The notes beneath the pieces were generated by a model. The model did not search any database and was not told where the DNA came from. It saw only the letters and a list, made by a program, of their open reading frames with translations. Position numbers and translations under genes: made by a program. A stretch of DNA of 64,000 nucleotides. Origin: Sphingomonas morindae. GTDB lineage: Bacteria > Pseudomonadota > Alphaproteobacteria > Sphingomonadales > Sphingomonadaceae. Each line of letters begins with the position of its first letter. The first letter of the stretch is position 1. Location: positions 248,001 through 312,000 of the forward strand of contig NZ_CP084930.1 of assembly GCF_023822065.1 (NCBI RefSeq), in the 5' to 3' direction. Positions 57,643 through 64,000 of the stretch are shown piece after piece.

Positions 57643-59454
57643 CTAGACCCGCACCACGCCCGCCCCTTCGCCCGCCTGCCGCTCGAACAGGCGGCGGTAG
57701 AGGCCATCGGGGCGCGCCAGCAAGGCTTCGTGGCTGCCCTCCTCGCGGATGCGGCCGCCATCGAAGACGAGGATGCGGTCCAGCGTGCGCACCGTCGACA
57801 GGCGGTGCGCGATCACCAGCGCGGTGCGACCCGCCATCAGCCGGTCCATCGCCTGCGCGATCAGCATCTCCGATTCCGAGTCCAGGCTTGAGGTCGCCTC
57901 GTCAAGGATCAGGATCGGCGCATCGGCCAGGAAGGCGCGCGCGATCGCGACGCGCTGGCGCTCGCCGCCCGAAAGCTTGACCCCGCGCTCGCCGACCAGC
58001 GTGCCATAGCCGCGCGGCAGGCGGGCGATGAACTCATGCGCATTGGCGAGCCGCGCCGCCTGCTCGATCTCGGCGCGCGTCGCGTCCGGCCGCGCATAGC
58101 CGATATTCTCGGCCAGGCTGCGGTGGAACAGGATCGGCTCCTGCGGGACGATGGCGATCTGCCGGCGCAGCGACTCCTGCGTGGCGCGGCGCACATCCTG
58201 GCCGTCGATCCGCACCGCGCCGCCCGTCACGTCGTACAGGCGCTGGATGAGCTTGACGAAGCTGGTCTTGCCCGAGCCCGAGCGGCCGACCAGCCCGACC
58301 CGCTCGCCCGCCGCGATGCTGACATCGAGATCCTCGAACAGCGGCGTAATATGGCTGCCGTAGCGGAAATCGACATGATCGAAGCGGATCGCGCCGTGAT
58401 CGATGCGGATCGGCCGCGCATCGGCCGCATCGGCGATGGCGAGCGGCTCGTCGAGCAGCTTCACCATCTCCTCCATCTCGTTCACCGAGCGCTGGAGCTG
58501 GTGCACATATTGTCCGATCTCGCGCAGATAGCCGTGCACCACCAGATAGGCGGTGAGAACATAGGCGATGTCGCCCGCGCTCGCCTGGCCCTGCCACCAC
58601 AGCCATAGCGCGGTGCCCGTCACCGCCGCGCGCACCAGCCACAGCAGCGCGAGCTGCGCGCCGCCGCTCCAAGTGTGGCGCATCCAGGTCCGCGCCGTGC
58701 GCCGCCGCCATTTCTCCACGATCCGCGCCAGCCGCGCATCCTCGCGCGCCTCGCCGCCAAAGGCCTTGACCACGGCATTGGTGCCGATCGCATCGGCCAG
58801 CGCGCCGCCGATGCGCGTGTCCCACTGGTTGGACAGGCGCGACGCCGGCGCCACCACGCGGGTGGCGAGCATCACCGTCAGCACCACATAGGCGATCGCG
58901 CCCAGCCCCATCACCAGCCCGAGCAGCGGCCAATGCGCGGCGAGCAGCAGCATCGAGCCCGCCAGCACCACCAGGGCGGGAAGCAGCGCGAGCAGCAGCA
59001 CATCGTCCAGCGTGTCCATCGCCCACATGCCGCGGGTGATCTTGCGCACCACCGAGCCGGAGAAGCTGTTGGCGTGCCAATCGGTGGAGAGCCGCTGGAC
59101 GCGATGAAAGGCATCGCGCGTCATCTGGCTCATGATGGCGAGCGTGAACGGCACCACGCCCCACCAGGCGAGTTGCCGCAGCACCACCATCGCCCCGCCC
59201 AGCGCGACGATCATGGTGAAGGCGTGCAGCGCGGCGGCGCGGCCGGCGCCGTGATCGGCGAGCGCGTCGATCATCCGACCCGCATAGACGGGCACCACGA
59301 TCTCGGTGACGGTCGCCAGCGTCATCGCCGCCGCGATCGCCGCCGCCAGCGGCCAGTGCCGCGCCCAGCGGCGGAAGGTGAAGGCGAAGACGAGCCGCAT
59401 CGCGCCCGCATCGGCGCGCTTGGCGCCCGTCAGATCCAGATCCTCGTCGTCCAT
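57643..59454 (-). CDS. ABC exporter (fused permease-ATPase)
   Basis: Homodimeric type IV ABC exporter. The 603-aa product has a six-helix transmembrane domain (about 20-335) and a C-terminal ATPase (about 355-590) with Walker A GRSGSGKTS, Q-loop IVPQEPILF, signature LSGGERQR, Walker B ILILDEATSSLD and H-loop AHRLSTV. The cargo may be a lipid, drug or peptide, and sequence does not decide. ATG 59454 (MDDEDLDL) follows AGAGGA closely; a GTG-type extension upstream is less convincing. It is convergent with manC; the 18-aa ORF and the ybdD-like gene lie upstream on the same strand. Confidence 0.88.
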   Translation of the reverse strand: MDDEDLDLTGAKRADAGAMRLVFAFTFRRWARHWPLAAAIAAAMTLATVTEIVVPVYAGRMIDALADHGAGRAAALHAFTMIVALGGAMVVLRQLAWWGVVPFTLAIMSQMTRDAFHRVQRLSTDWHANSFSGSVVRKITRGMWAMDTLDDVLLLALLPALVVLAGSMLLLAAHWPLLGLVMGLGAIAYVVLTVMLATRVVAPASRLSNQWDTRIGGALADAIGTNAVVKAFGGEAREDARLARIVEKWRRRTARTWMRHTWSGGAQLALLWLVRAAVTGTALWLWWQGQASAGDIAYVLTAYLVVHGYLREIGQYVHQLQRSVNEMEEMVKLLDEPLAIADAADARPIRIDHGAIRFDHVDFRYGSHITPLFEDLDVSIAAGERVGLVGRSGSGKTSFVKLIQRLYDVTGGAVRIDGQDVRRATQESLRRQIAIVPQEPILFHRSLAENIGYARPDATRAEIEQAARLANAHEFIARLPRGYGTLVGERGVKLSGGERQRVAIARAFLADAPILILDEATSSLDSESEMLIAQAMDRLMAGRTALVIAHRLSTVRTLDRILVFDGGRIREEGSHEALLARPDGLYRRLFERQAGEGAGVVRV

Positions 59455-59542
59455 GGTCCTCTGGCGCGGACAGGGCCCGCGCACTCCCTATGAGGCAAGA
59501 AAAAGGGCGAAGCCGCGCCCGAACGGGCGGGTCGCCGGAGGG

Positions 59543-59599
59543 TCAGGCGCGCGGGGCGCCCCCGCCGGAGGGCAGCGGGATCGGCATATGGGTACGCAT
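59543..59599 (-). CDS. Possible 18-aa leader peptide ORF
   Basis: ATG 59599 follows GGAGAGG by about 6 nt and encodes MRTHMPIPLPSGGGAPRA before TGA at 59543. It sits 88 bp upstream of the ABC exporter gene on the same strand. The ribosome-binding site is strong for such a short frame, but the peptide resembles nothing I recognise and could be chance. A leader or attenuator role is only a possibility. Confidence 0.3.
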   Translation of the reverse strand: MRTHMPIPLPSGGGAPRA

Positions 59600-59670
59600 C
59601 GCGGCCTCTCCTCGTGCGGGTGGACGATGGCGCGGCTATAGCAGCCGCCCCCCGCGCTGGCCAGCCCGCC

Positions 59671-59850
59671 TCAGCAGCAGCGCCCGCCCCCGCCGCCATA
59701 GCGCGCGCGCTGGCGATCGCGGAAGAAGTCGCGCTCGCTCATCACCGCGCGATCCGGATGGTGCTGCGCCATGTGCGCGCGATAGGCGTCATAATCAGGC
59801 AGGCCGACCATCAGCCGCGCCATCGCGGCGAGGCGCTGCCACCAGCTCAT
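59671..59850 (-). CDS. YbdD/YjiX-family small protein
   Basis: The 59-aa cytosolic product begins with an amphipathic helix (MSWWQRLAAMARLMVGLPDY), has the family core DAYRAHMAQHHPDRAVMSER, then DFFRDRQRARYGG, and ends GGGGRCC. YbdD-type proteins are encoded next to cstA/btsT pyruvate transporters and are needed for their function. Its ATG overlaps the cstA stop (ATGA), so the pair is coupled. The terminal double Cys after a Gly run may be a metal or thiol site, but this is speculation. Confidence 0.9.
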   Translation of the reverse strand: MSWWQRLAAMARLMVGLPDYDAYRAHMAQHHPDRAVMSERDFFRDRQRARYGGGGGRCC

Positions 59851-61898
59851 TCGGCCGCCGCCAGCGCGGGCGGTATCTCGGTGACGGACGGCCCGGAAAG
59901 CCGCAGCGCCGCGCGGCAGCGCGCCGCCGCCAGCACCGCGATCGCCAGCACCACCAGCAGGAAGACCAGGCAGAGCGCCGCGTCGATCCGGTCGTTGAGC
60001 ACGATCCTGCGCACTTCGCCCAGCGAGTGCGCGGGCGCCAGCACCTCGCCCCGCGCCGCCGCCGCCGCGAAGCGCCGCGCATGGGCGAGAAAGCCGATCT
60101 TCGGATCGGGCGAGGCGATCTTCATCAGGCTGGCGGTGACGGTGCAGAGCATCAGCCACGTCGCGGGCAGGATGGTGACCCAGGCGAAGCGCGCCCGCTT
60201 CAGCCGGAACAGCACCACCGTCGCCAGCAGCAGCGCCACGGCCGCCAGCATCTGGTTGGAGATGCCGAACAGCGGCCACAGCGTGTTCACTCCGCCGAGC
60301 GGATCGGTCACCCCCTGATAGAGGAAGAAGCCCCAGGCGCCGACGCAGACGATCGTGCCCGCCAGCGCCGGGCCGAGGCTGGTGGCGTTGCGGAAGCCGG
60401 GGAATGCGAGGCCGATCAGATCCTGCAGCATGAACCGCCCGGCCCGCGTGCCGGCATCGACCGCGGTGAGGATGAACAGCGCCTCGAACAGGATGGCGAA
60501 ATGATACCAGAAGGCCATCATCGCCTTGCCCCCCAGCAGGCGGCTAAAGATCTGCGCCATGCCCACCGCCAGCGTCGGCGCGCCACCGGCGCGCGCGATG
60601 ATCGACTGTTCGCCCACGTCGCGCGCGGTCGCCGCGATCTGCTCGGCGCTGACGGGAAAGCCGAGCGCCGTCACCGCCGCCGCCGCGTGCGCGGCATCGC
60701 CGCCGAGCAGCGCCGCCGGGCTGTTCATGACGAAATAGATGCCGGGATCGATGATCGAGGCCGCGATCAAGGCCATGATCGCGACAAAACTCTCCATCAG
60801 CATCGCGCCATAGCCGATCAGCCGCACATCGCCCTCGCTGGCGATCAGCTTGGGCGTGGTGCCGCTGGCGATGAGCGCGTGGAAGCCCGACACGGCGCCG
60901 CAGGCGATGGTGATGAACAGGAAGGGAAAGAGCGGCCCGGCCCAGACCGGCCCGGCGCCGCTCGCCGCGAAAGCGGTGTGCGCCGGCATCCGCAGCGGCG
61001 GCGCCAGCAGCACGATGCCGATCGCCAGCGCCAGGATCGCGCCGATCTTGAGGAAGGTGGACAGATAATCGCGCGGCGCCAGCAGCAGCCACACCGGCAG
61101 CATCGCCGCCACCGCGCCATAGCCGATCAGGATCCAGCAGAGCTGGACCGGGGTGAAGCGGAACAGCGGCGCCAGCACCGGCGAGGCGGCCACAGTGGCG
61201 CCGTAGAGGATCGCGCCGCCGAGGCCGATCAGCCCGAGCAGCGACACCTCGAAGATCCGGCCGGGCCGCAGCCAGCGCGAATAGCCGCCCATCGCCAGCG
61301 CCAGCGGAATGGTGGCGGCGACGGTGAAGAAGCCCCAGGGGCTGTCCGCCAGCGCGCGCACCACGATCAGCGCGAGCACCGCCAGGATGATGACCATGAT
61401 CATGAAGGCGCCGACCAGCGCGATCACGCCCGCCGCCGCGCCCATCTCCATGCGGATCAGCTCGCCCAGCGAGCGCCCGTCGCGGCGCATGGAGATGAAG
61501 AGCACGCTCATGTCCTGCACCGCGCCGGCCAGCACCACGCCCGCCAGGATCCACAAGGTGCCCGGCAGATAGCCCATCTGCGCCGCCAGCACCGGCCCCA
61601 CCAGCGGCCCCGCCCCGGCGATCGCCGCGAAATGATGGCCGAACAGCACCACCCGGTCGGTCGGCACGAAGTCCAGCCCATCGGGATGGCGCCGCGCCGG
61701 CGTCGGCCGCCGGCAGTTGAGCCGCAGCACGCGCCGCGCCAGGAAGCGCGCATAGAAGCGATAGGCGATGGCATAGACCGCGATCGCCGCCGCCAGCAGC
61801 CAGACGGCGTTGACCGCCTCGCCCCGGCCACGCGCCACCATGGCGAGCGCCACCGCCCCGATTGCGGCGACCAGCGCCCAGCCCAGCTTCGCGATCAC
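59847..61898 (-). CDS. cstA: CstA/BtsT-family pyruvate (peptide) transporter
   Basis: Inner-membrane carbon-starvation protein; E. coli relatives are proton-coupled pyruvate importers. The 683-aa product has about 16-18 helices and the conserved block FGHHFAAIAGAGPLVGPVLA with AAQMGYLPG, and DMSVLFISMRRDGRSLGELI. GTG 61898 has AGAGG 6 nt upstream; an overlapping TTG at 61901 is an alternative. The coupled ybdD-like gene supports the assignment. No BtsSR-type sensor pair is adjacent. It diverges from the PilZ-like gene. Confidence 0.9.
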   Translation of the reverse strand: MIAKLGWALVAAIGAVALAMVARGRGEAVNAVWLLAAAIAVYAIAYRFYARFLARRVLRLNCRRPTPARRHPDGLDFVPTDRVVLFGHHFAAIAGAGPLVGPVLAAQMGYLPGTLWILAGVVLAGAVQDMSVLFISMRRDGRSLGELIRMEMGAAAGVIALVGAFMIMVIILAVLALIVVRALADSPWGFFTVAATIPLALAMGGYSRWLRPGRIFEVSLLGLIGLGGAILYGATVAASPVLAPLFRFTPVQLCWILIGYGAVAAMLPVWLLLAPRDYLSTFLKIGAILALAIGIVLLAPPLRMPAHTAFAASGAGPVWAGPLFPFLFITIACGAVSGFHALIASGTTPKLIASEGDVRLIGYGAMLMESFVAIMALIAASIIDPGIYFVMNSPAALLGGDAAHAAAAVTALGFPVSAEQIAATARDVGEQSIIARAGGAPTLAVGMAQIFSRLLGGKAMMAFWYHFAILFEALFILTAVDAGTRAGRFMLQDLIGLAFPGFRNATSLGPALAGTIVCVGAWGFFLYQGVTDPLGGVNTLWPLFGISNQMLAAVALLLATVVLFRLKRARFAWVTILPATWLMLCTVTASLMKIASPDPKIGFLAHARRFAAAAARGEVLAPAHSLGEVRRIVLNDRIDAALCLVFLLVVLAIAVLAAARCRAALRLSGPSVTEIPPALAAAE

Positions 61899-62055
61899 CA
61901 ACAGCCTCTTCGCATCACCGGCGGGACCATGGGCGTTTCGCCCGGCGGGAGCAAGGCCGCCGCCTCGGCGCGGCGCGGCACGAGTCCGCGCGCGGGGCGT
62001 TAGGCTTTGGGTAAGGCGATGCCGCCATTATGGCGCGGATCGAGTGAGCGACTCT

Positions 62056-62487
62056 ATGCCCCTGAACGCCCTGGTGCGCGTCGAGCGCGCGGAACGGTAT
62101 GAACTGGACGGGCCGGGCACGGTCGCCGCGCCGCTGGAACTGCCGCGCCCCGTCACCGTCGTCAATATCTCGCGCTCGGGCTGCCTGTTGCGCGGCGCTT
62201 CGGGGCTCGCGGCGGGCGCGGCGATCAGCGTCGGCATTCCCGGCATCGGCGCGCGCGCGGCGCACATCACGCGCCTCACCCCCGATGGCTATGGCTGCGC
62301 CTTCGAGGCGCTGCTCTCCGCCGCCGAGGTCGAGCTGGCGATGAACAGCGTGCTCACCGCCGGCCATGCCCGACCGGAGGTGATCCGCTCGCTCAGGCGG
62401 CTCAAGGCCGATCAGCTCGCCCGCGCCGAGGAGGACGCGCCGCCCCCCTCGCTCTGGGCGCGCCTGCGCCGCCGCTTCGGCCGCTGA
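62056..62487 (+). CDS. PilZ-like domain protein
   Basis: The 143-aa product resembles a PilZ c-di-GMP receptor domain (about 5-100). The second motif is present as NISRSGCLLRG, matching (D/N)xSxxG. The first motif RxxxR is not exact; the segment reads RVERAERYEL with arginines three apart. The rest has GIPGIGARAAHITRLTPDGY and a C-terminal Arg-rich helix (SLRRLKADQLARAEED). Binding to c-di-GMP is therefore uncertain. ATG 62056 is used; GTG 62044 is an in-frame alternative. Its stop abuts the stop of the convergent symporter gene. Confidence 0.7.
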   Translation: MPLNALVRVERAERYELDGPGTVAAPLELPRPVTVVNISRSGCLLRGASGLAAGAAISVGIPGIGARAAHITRLTPDGYGCAFEALLSAAEVELAMNSVLTAGHARPEVIRSLRRLKADQLARAEEDAPPPSLWARLRRRFGR

Positions 62488-63822
62488 TCAGATCGGCGCG
62501 AGCGCGGCCGTCTTGCTGTCGGCGAAGCGGTCCATGTCGAGCAGCCCCGCGCGCCGCGCCACGATCGTCGGCACCAGCGCCTGGCCTGCCACATTGACGG
62601 CGGTACGCCCCATATCGAGGATCGGATCGATCGCGAGGAGCAGCCCGACCCCCTCGAGCGGCAGGCCCAGCGTCGACAGGGTGAGGGTGAGCATCACCGT
62701 CGCGCCGGTCAGCCCGGCGGTGGCGGCCGAGCCGACCACCGCGACGAAGACGATCAGCCCATAATCCGCCAGATGCAGCGGCACGCCGAAGAATTGCGCG
62801 ACGAAGATGGCGGAGACGGCGGGATAGATGGCGGCGCAGCCATCCATCTTGGTGGTGGCGCCCAGCGGCACGGCGAAGGCCGCATAGGCGCGCGGCACGC
62901 CGAGCCGCTCGACCACCGTCTCGGTGACGGGCAGCGCCCCCACCGAGGAGCGCGATACGAAGCCGAGCTGGATGGCGGGCCAGGCGGTGGCGAAGAAGCG
63001 CAGCGGGTTGAGCCCGTTGAGCGCGAGCAGCAGCGGGTAGACACAGAGCAGCACCAGCGCGAGGCCGAGATAGATGGCGCCGGCGAAGGCGCCCAGCGCC
63101 GACAGCGCCTCCCAGCCATAGCGCACCACCGCGTCGCCGATCAGCGCGGCGGTGCCGATCGGCGTGAGCGCCAGCACCCAGCGCAGCAGCCGCCGGAAAA
63201 TGGCGAGCGCGGAGGCGTTGAAGGCGAGGAAGGGCGCGCCCGGCTCGCCCACCCGCACCGCCGCCGCGCCGATCGCGATCGCCGCGACGATGATCTGGAG
63301 GACGTTGAACGAGAGCGCGGTGCTCGCCTCGCCATTGGCGAGGCTGGTCGAGGCGGTGAGGCCCAGCATGTTCGCCGGCACCAGCCCTTTGAGGAAATCG
63401 AGCCAGGCGCCGGTGGTGGAGGGAGCGTGCAGCGCCGCCGCATCCACCCCGGCATGGAGCCCGGGCTGGATGAGCAGGCCGAGCGCGATGCCGATCGAGA
63501 CGGCGATGAGCGCCGTCAGCGCGAACCAGCCCAGCGTGTGCGCCACCAGCCGCGCCGCATTCTCCAGATCGCGCAGCGCCGCGATCGACGCGACGATCGC
63601 GGTAAACACCAGCGGCGGCACCAGCGCCTTGAGCAGCTGGACGAAGATCTGGCCGATCAGATGCAGCCATTCGCCCGACGCGCCGCTCAGCCGCACCGCC
63701 AGACCCAGCGCGAGCCCGGCCGCCATGCCGAGCAGCACCTGCGTTCCGAACCCGATCCGCGGCGCGCGCGCCCGCGTCCGAAGCTCCGTCCCTGTCCCGT
63801 TCGCCGCCATGCGTTCCGCCAT
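62488..63822 (-). CDS. Dicarboxylate/amino acid:cation symporter (DAACS family)
   Basis: Inner-membrane Na+- or H+-coupled uptake of glutamate or C4-dicarboxylates. The 444-aa product has the GltPh-type topology. It shows LVPPLVFTAIVASIAAL, the first hairpin with serine-rich FVSRSSVGALPVT, the helix 7 region GATTKMDGCAAIYPAV (family NMDGT replaced by KMDGC) and the helix 8 region ILDMGRTAVNVAGQAL carrying the substrate Asp and Asn. ATG 63822 is used; ATG 63810 is an alternative, and neither has a strong ribosome-binding site. The NMDGT change may alter cation coordination. Confidence 0.88.
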   Translation of the reverse strand: MAERMAANGTGTELRTRARAPRIGFGTQVLLGMAAGLALGLAVRLSGASGEWLHLIGQIFVQLLKALVPPLVFTAIVASIAALRDLENAARLVAHTLGWFALTALIAVSIGIALGLLIQPGLHAGVDAAALHAPSTTGAWLDFLKGLVPANMLGLTASTSLANGEASTALSFNVLQIIVAAIAIGAAAVRVGEPGAPFLAFNASALAIFRRLLRWVLALTPIGTAALIGDAVVRYGWEALSALGAFAGAIYLGLALVLLCVYPLLLALNGLNPLRFFATAWPAIQLGFVSRSSVGALPVTETVVERLGVPRAYAAFAVPLGATTKMDGCAAIYPAVSAIFVAQFFGVPLHLADYGLIVFVAVVGSAATAGLTGATVMLTLTLSTLGLPLEGVGLLLAIDPILDMGRTAVNVAGQALVPTIVARRAGLLDMDRFADSKTAALAPI

Positions 63823-63861
63823 CCCTGGTCCAGCACATCAAGATAGCGAGCCGGGTCCGGC

Positions 63862-63901
63862 CGAAAACAGAGAAAAGCTTGGGCTGCCCCAGCCCGGGCT
63901 T
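63862..63901 (-). terminator. Probable terminator of a leftward gene entering from the right edge
   Basis: On the minus strand GGGCTG and CAGCCC pair around GGG, extended by AAGC/GCTT beyond a 2-base mismatch (63875-63901). They are followed by TTCTCTGTTTTC (63874-63862), a U-rich tail. It lies 25 bp after the stop codon at 63926 of the possible partial gene. Confidence 0.5.
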
Positions 63902-63925
63902 GGCACGCTTCGGGACAGAGGCGGT

Positions 63926-64000
63926 TCAGAACGCCTCTTCTCCCTCCGCAAACGCCGATGCTTCAAGCGGCCCGCACTCTCGGGCATCAGCATGCTGTGA
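63926..64000 (-). CDS. Possible C-terminal end of a leftward gene (partial)
   Basis: An open minus-strand frame enters from the right edge and ends in TGA at 63926, giving ARECGPLEASAFAEGEEAF as its last residues, followed by a U-tailed hairpin. The terminator position supports a real gene end, but only 24 codons are visible and nothing identifies the product. Other frames here also remain open, so this is tentative. Confidence 0.3.
   Translation of the reverse strand, partial: SQHADARECGPLEASAFAEGEEAF

Noticed and set aside
59490-62003. An 837-codon plus-strand frame antisense to cstA
   Set aside because: Arg/His/Gln-rich shadow opposite a multi-helix transporter.
63152-64000. A plus-strand open frame reaching the right edge
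   Set aside because: It is antisense to the symporter for most of its length and Ser/Arg/Pro-rich, with no motif.

Overview
The window is very GC-rich, densely packed, ordinary chromosomal DNA from an alphaproteobacterium, most likely a sphingomonad (Sphingomonas or a close relative). The evidence is gene content and order: lptD-surA-pdxA-rsmA, the ChvI/ChvG-HprK-RapZ-EIIA-HPr string, a MucR/Ros-type regulator, Ku with a PE-LIG-POL LigD, a TonB-dependent receptor, an HpnN-like RND exporter, and DUF3297 and DUF6356 proteins. The species assignment is an inference. I saw no rRNA, tRNA, CRISPR array, insertion sequence, integrase or prophage gene.

Layout. 0-6.6 kb: truncated pepA diverges from an outer-membrane assembly and cofactor operon (lptD, surA, pdxA, rsmA). 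6.5-18.1 kb: metabolism and signalling (APC permease, GGDEF protein, hydrolase, MgtC-like protein, asd, dihydroorotase, ygfZ, acnA) with several small proteins. 18.2-21.4 kb: a TonB receptor and the only long gene-free stretch (728 bp). 21.4-28.0 kb: an envelope-glycan island with a LysR regulator translationally coupled to two GT4 glycosyltransferases, a TagF-like/beta-propeller glycosyltransferase pair separated by one stop codon, and a Wzx-type flippase. 28-34.7 kb: a GDSL autotransporter esterase, an Lrp/AsnC regulator, small proteins and the HpnN-like exporter. 34.7-45.6 kb: acyl-CoA synthetase and glycogen phosphorylase, the MucR-type regulator, then a leftward run CitE-like gene-guaB-rsmB-TPR-class A beta-lactamase. 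45.7-50 kb: two-component and regulatory PTS genes. 50-56.5 kb: SpoU methyltransferase, catalase, Ku and LigD. 56.5-64 kb: mannose-1-phosphate guanylyltransferase, ABC exporter, YbdD/CstA pyruvate uptake, PilZ-like protein and a dicarboxylate symporter.

How the parts fit. Envelope building is the main theme: LptD, SurA, the glycan island, the GDP-mannose enzyme, the HpnN-like lipid exporter and ChvG/ChvI, which in relatives senses envelope or acid stress. Stress survival is the second: catalase, Ku/LigD, the beta-lactamase and two sites resembling general-stress (EcfG-type) promoters, one before ku and one before a 55-aa membrane protein.

I found no obviously new defence or mobile system. 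The least explained items are the glycan island with its one-stop-codon split pair and its LysR gene with a palindrome touching the start codon, a MucR protein lacking three of the four zinc ligands of Ros, a beta-lactamase in a housekeeping gene string, and several tiny genes preceded by hairpins.
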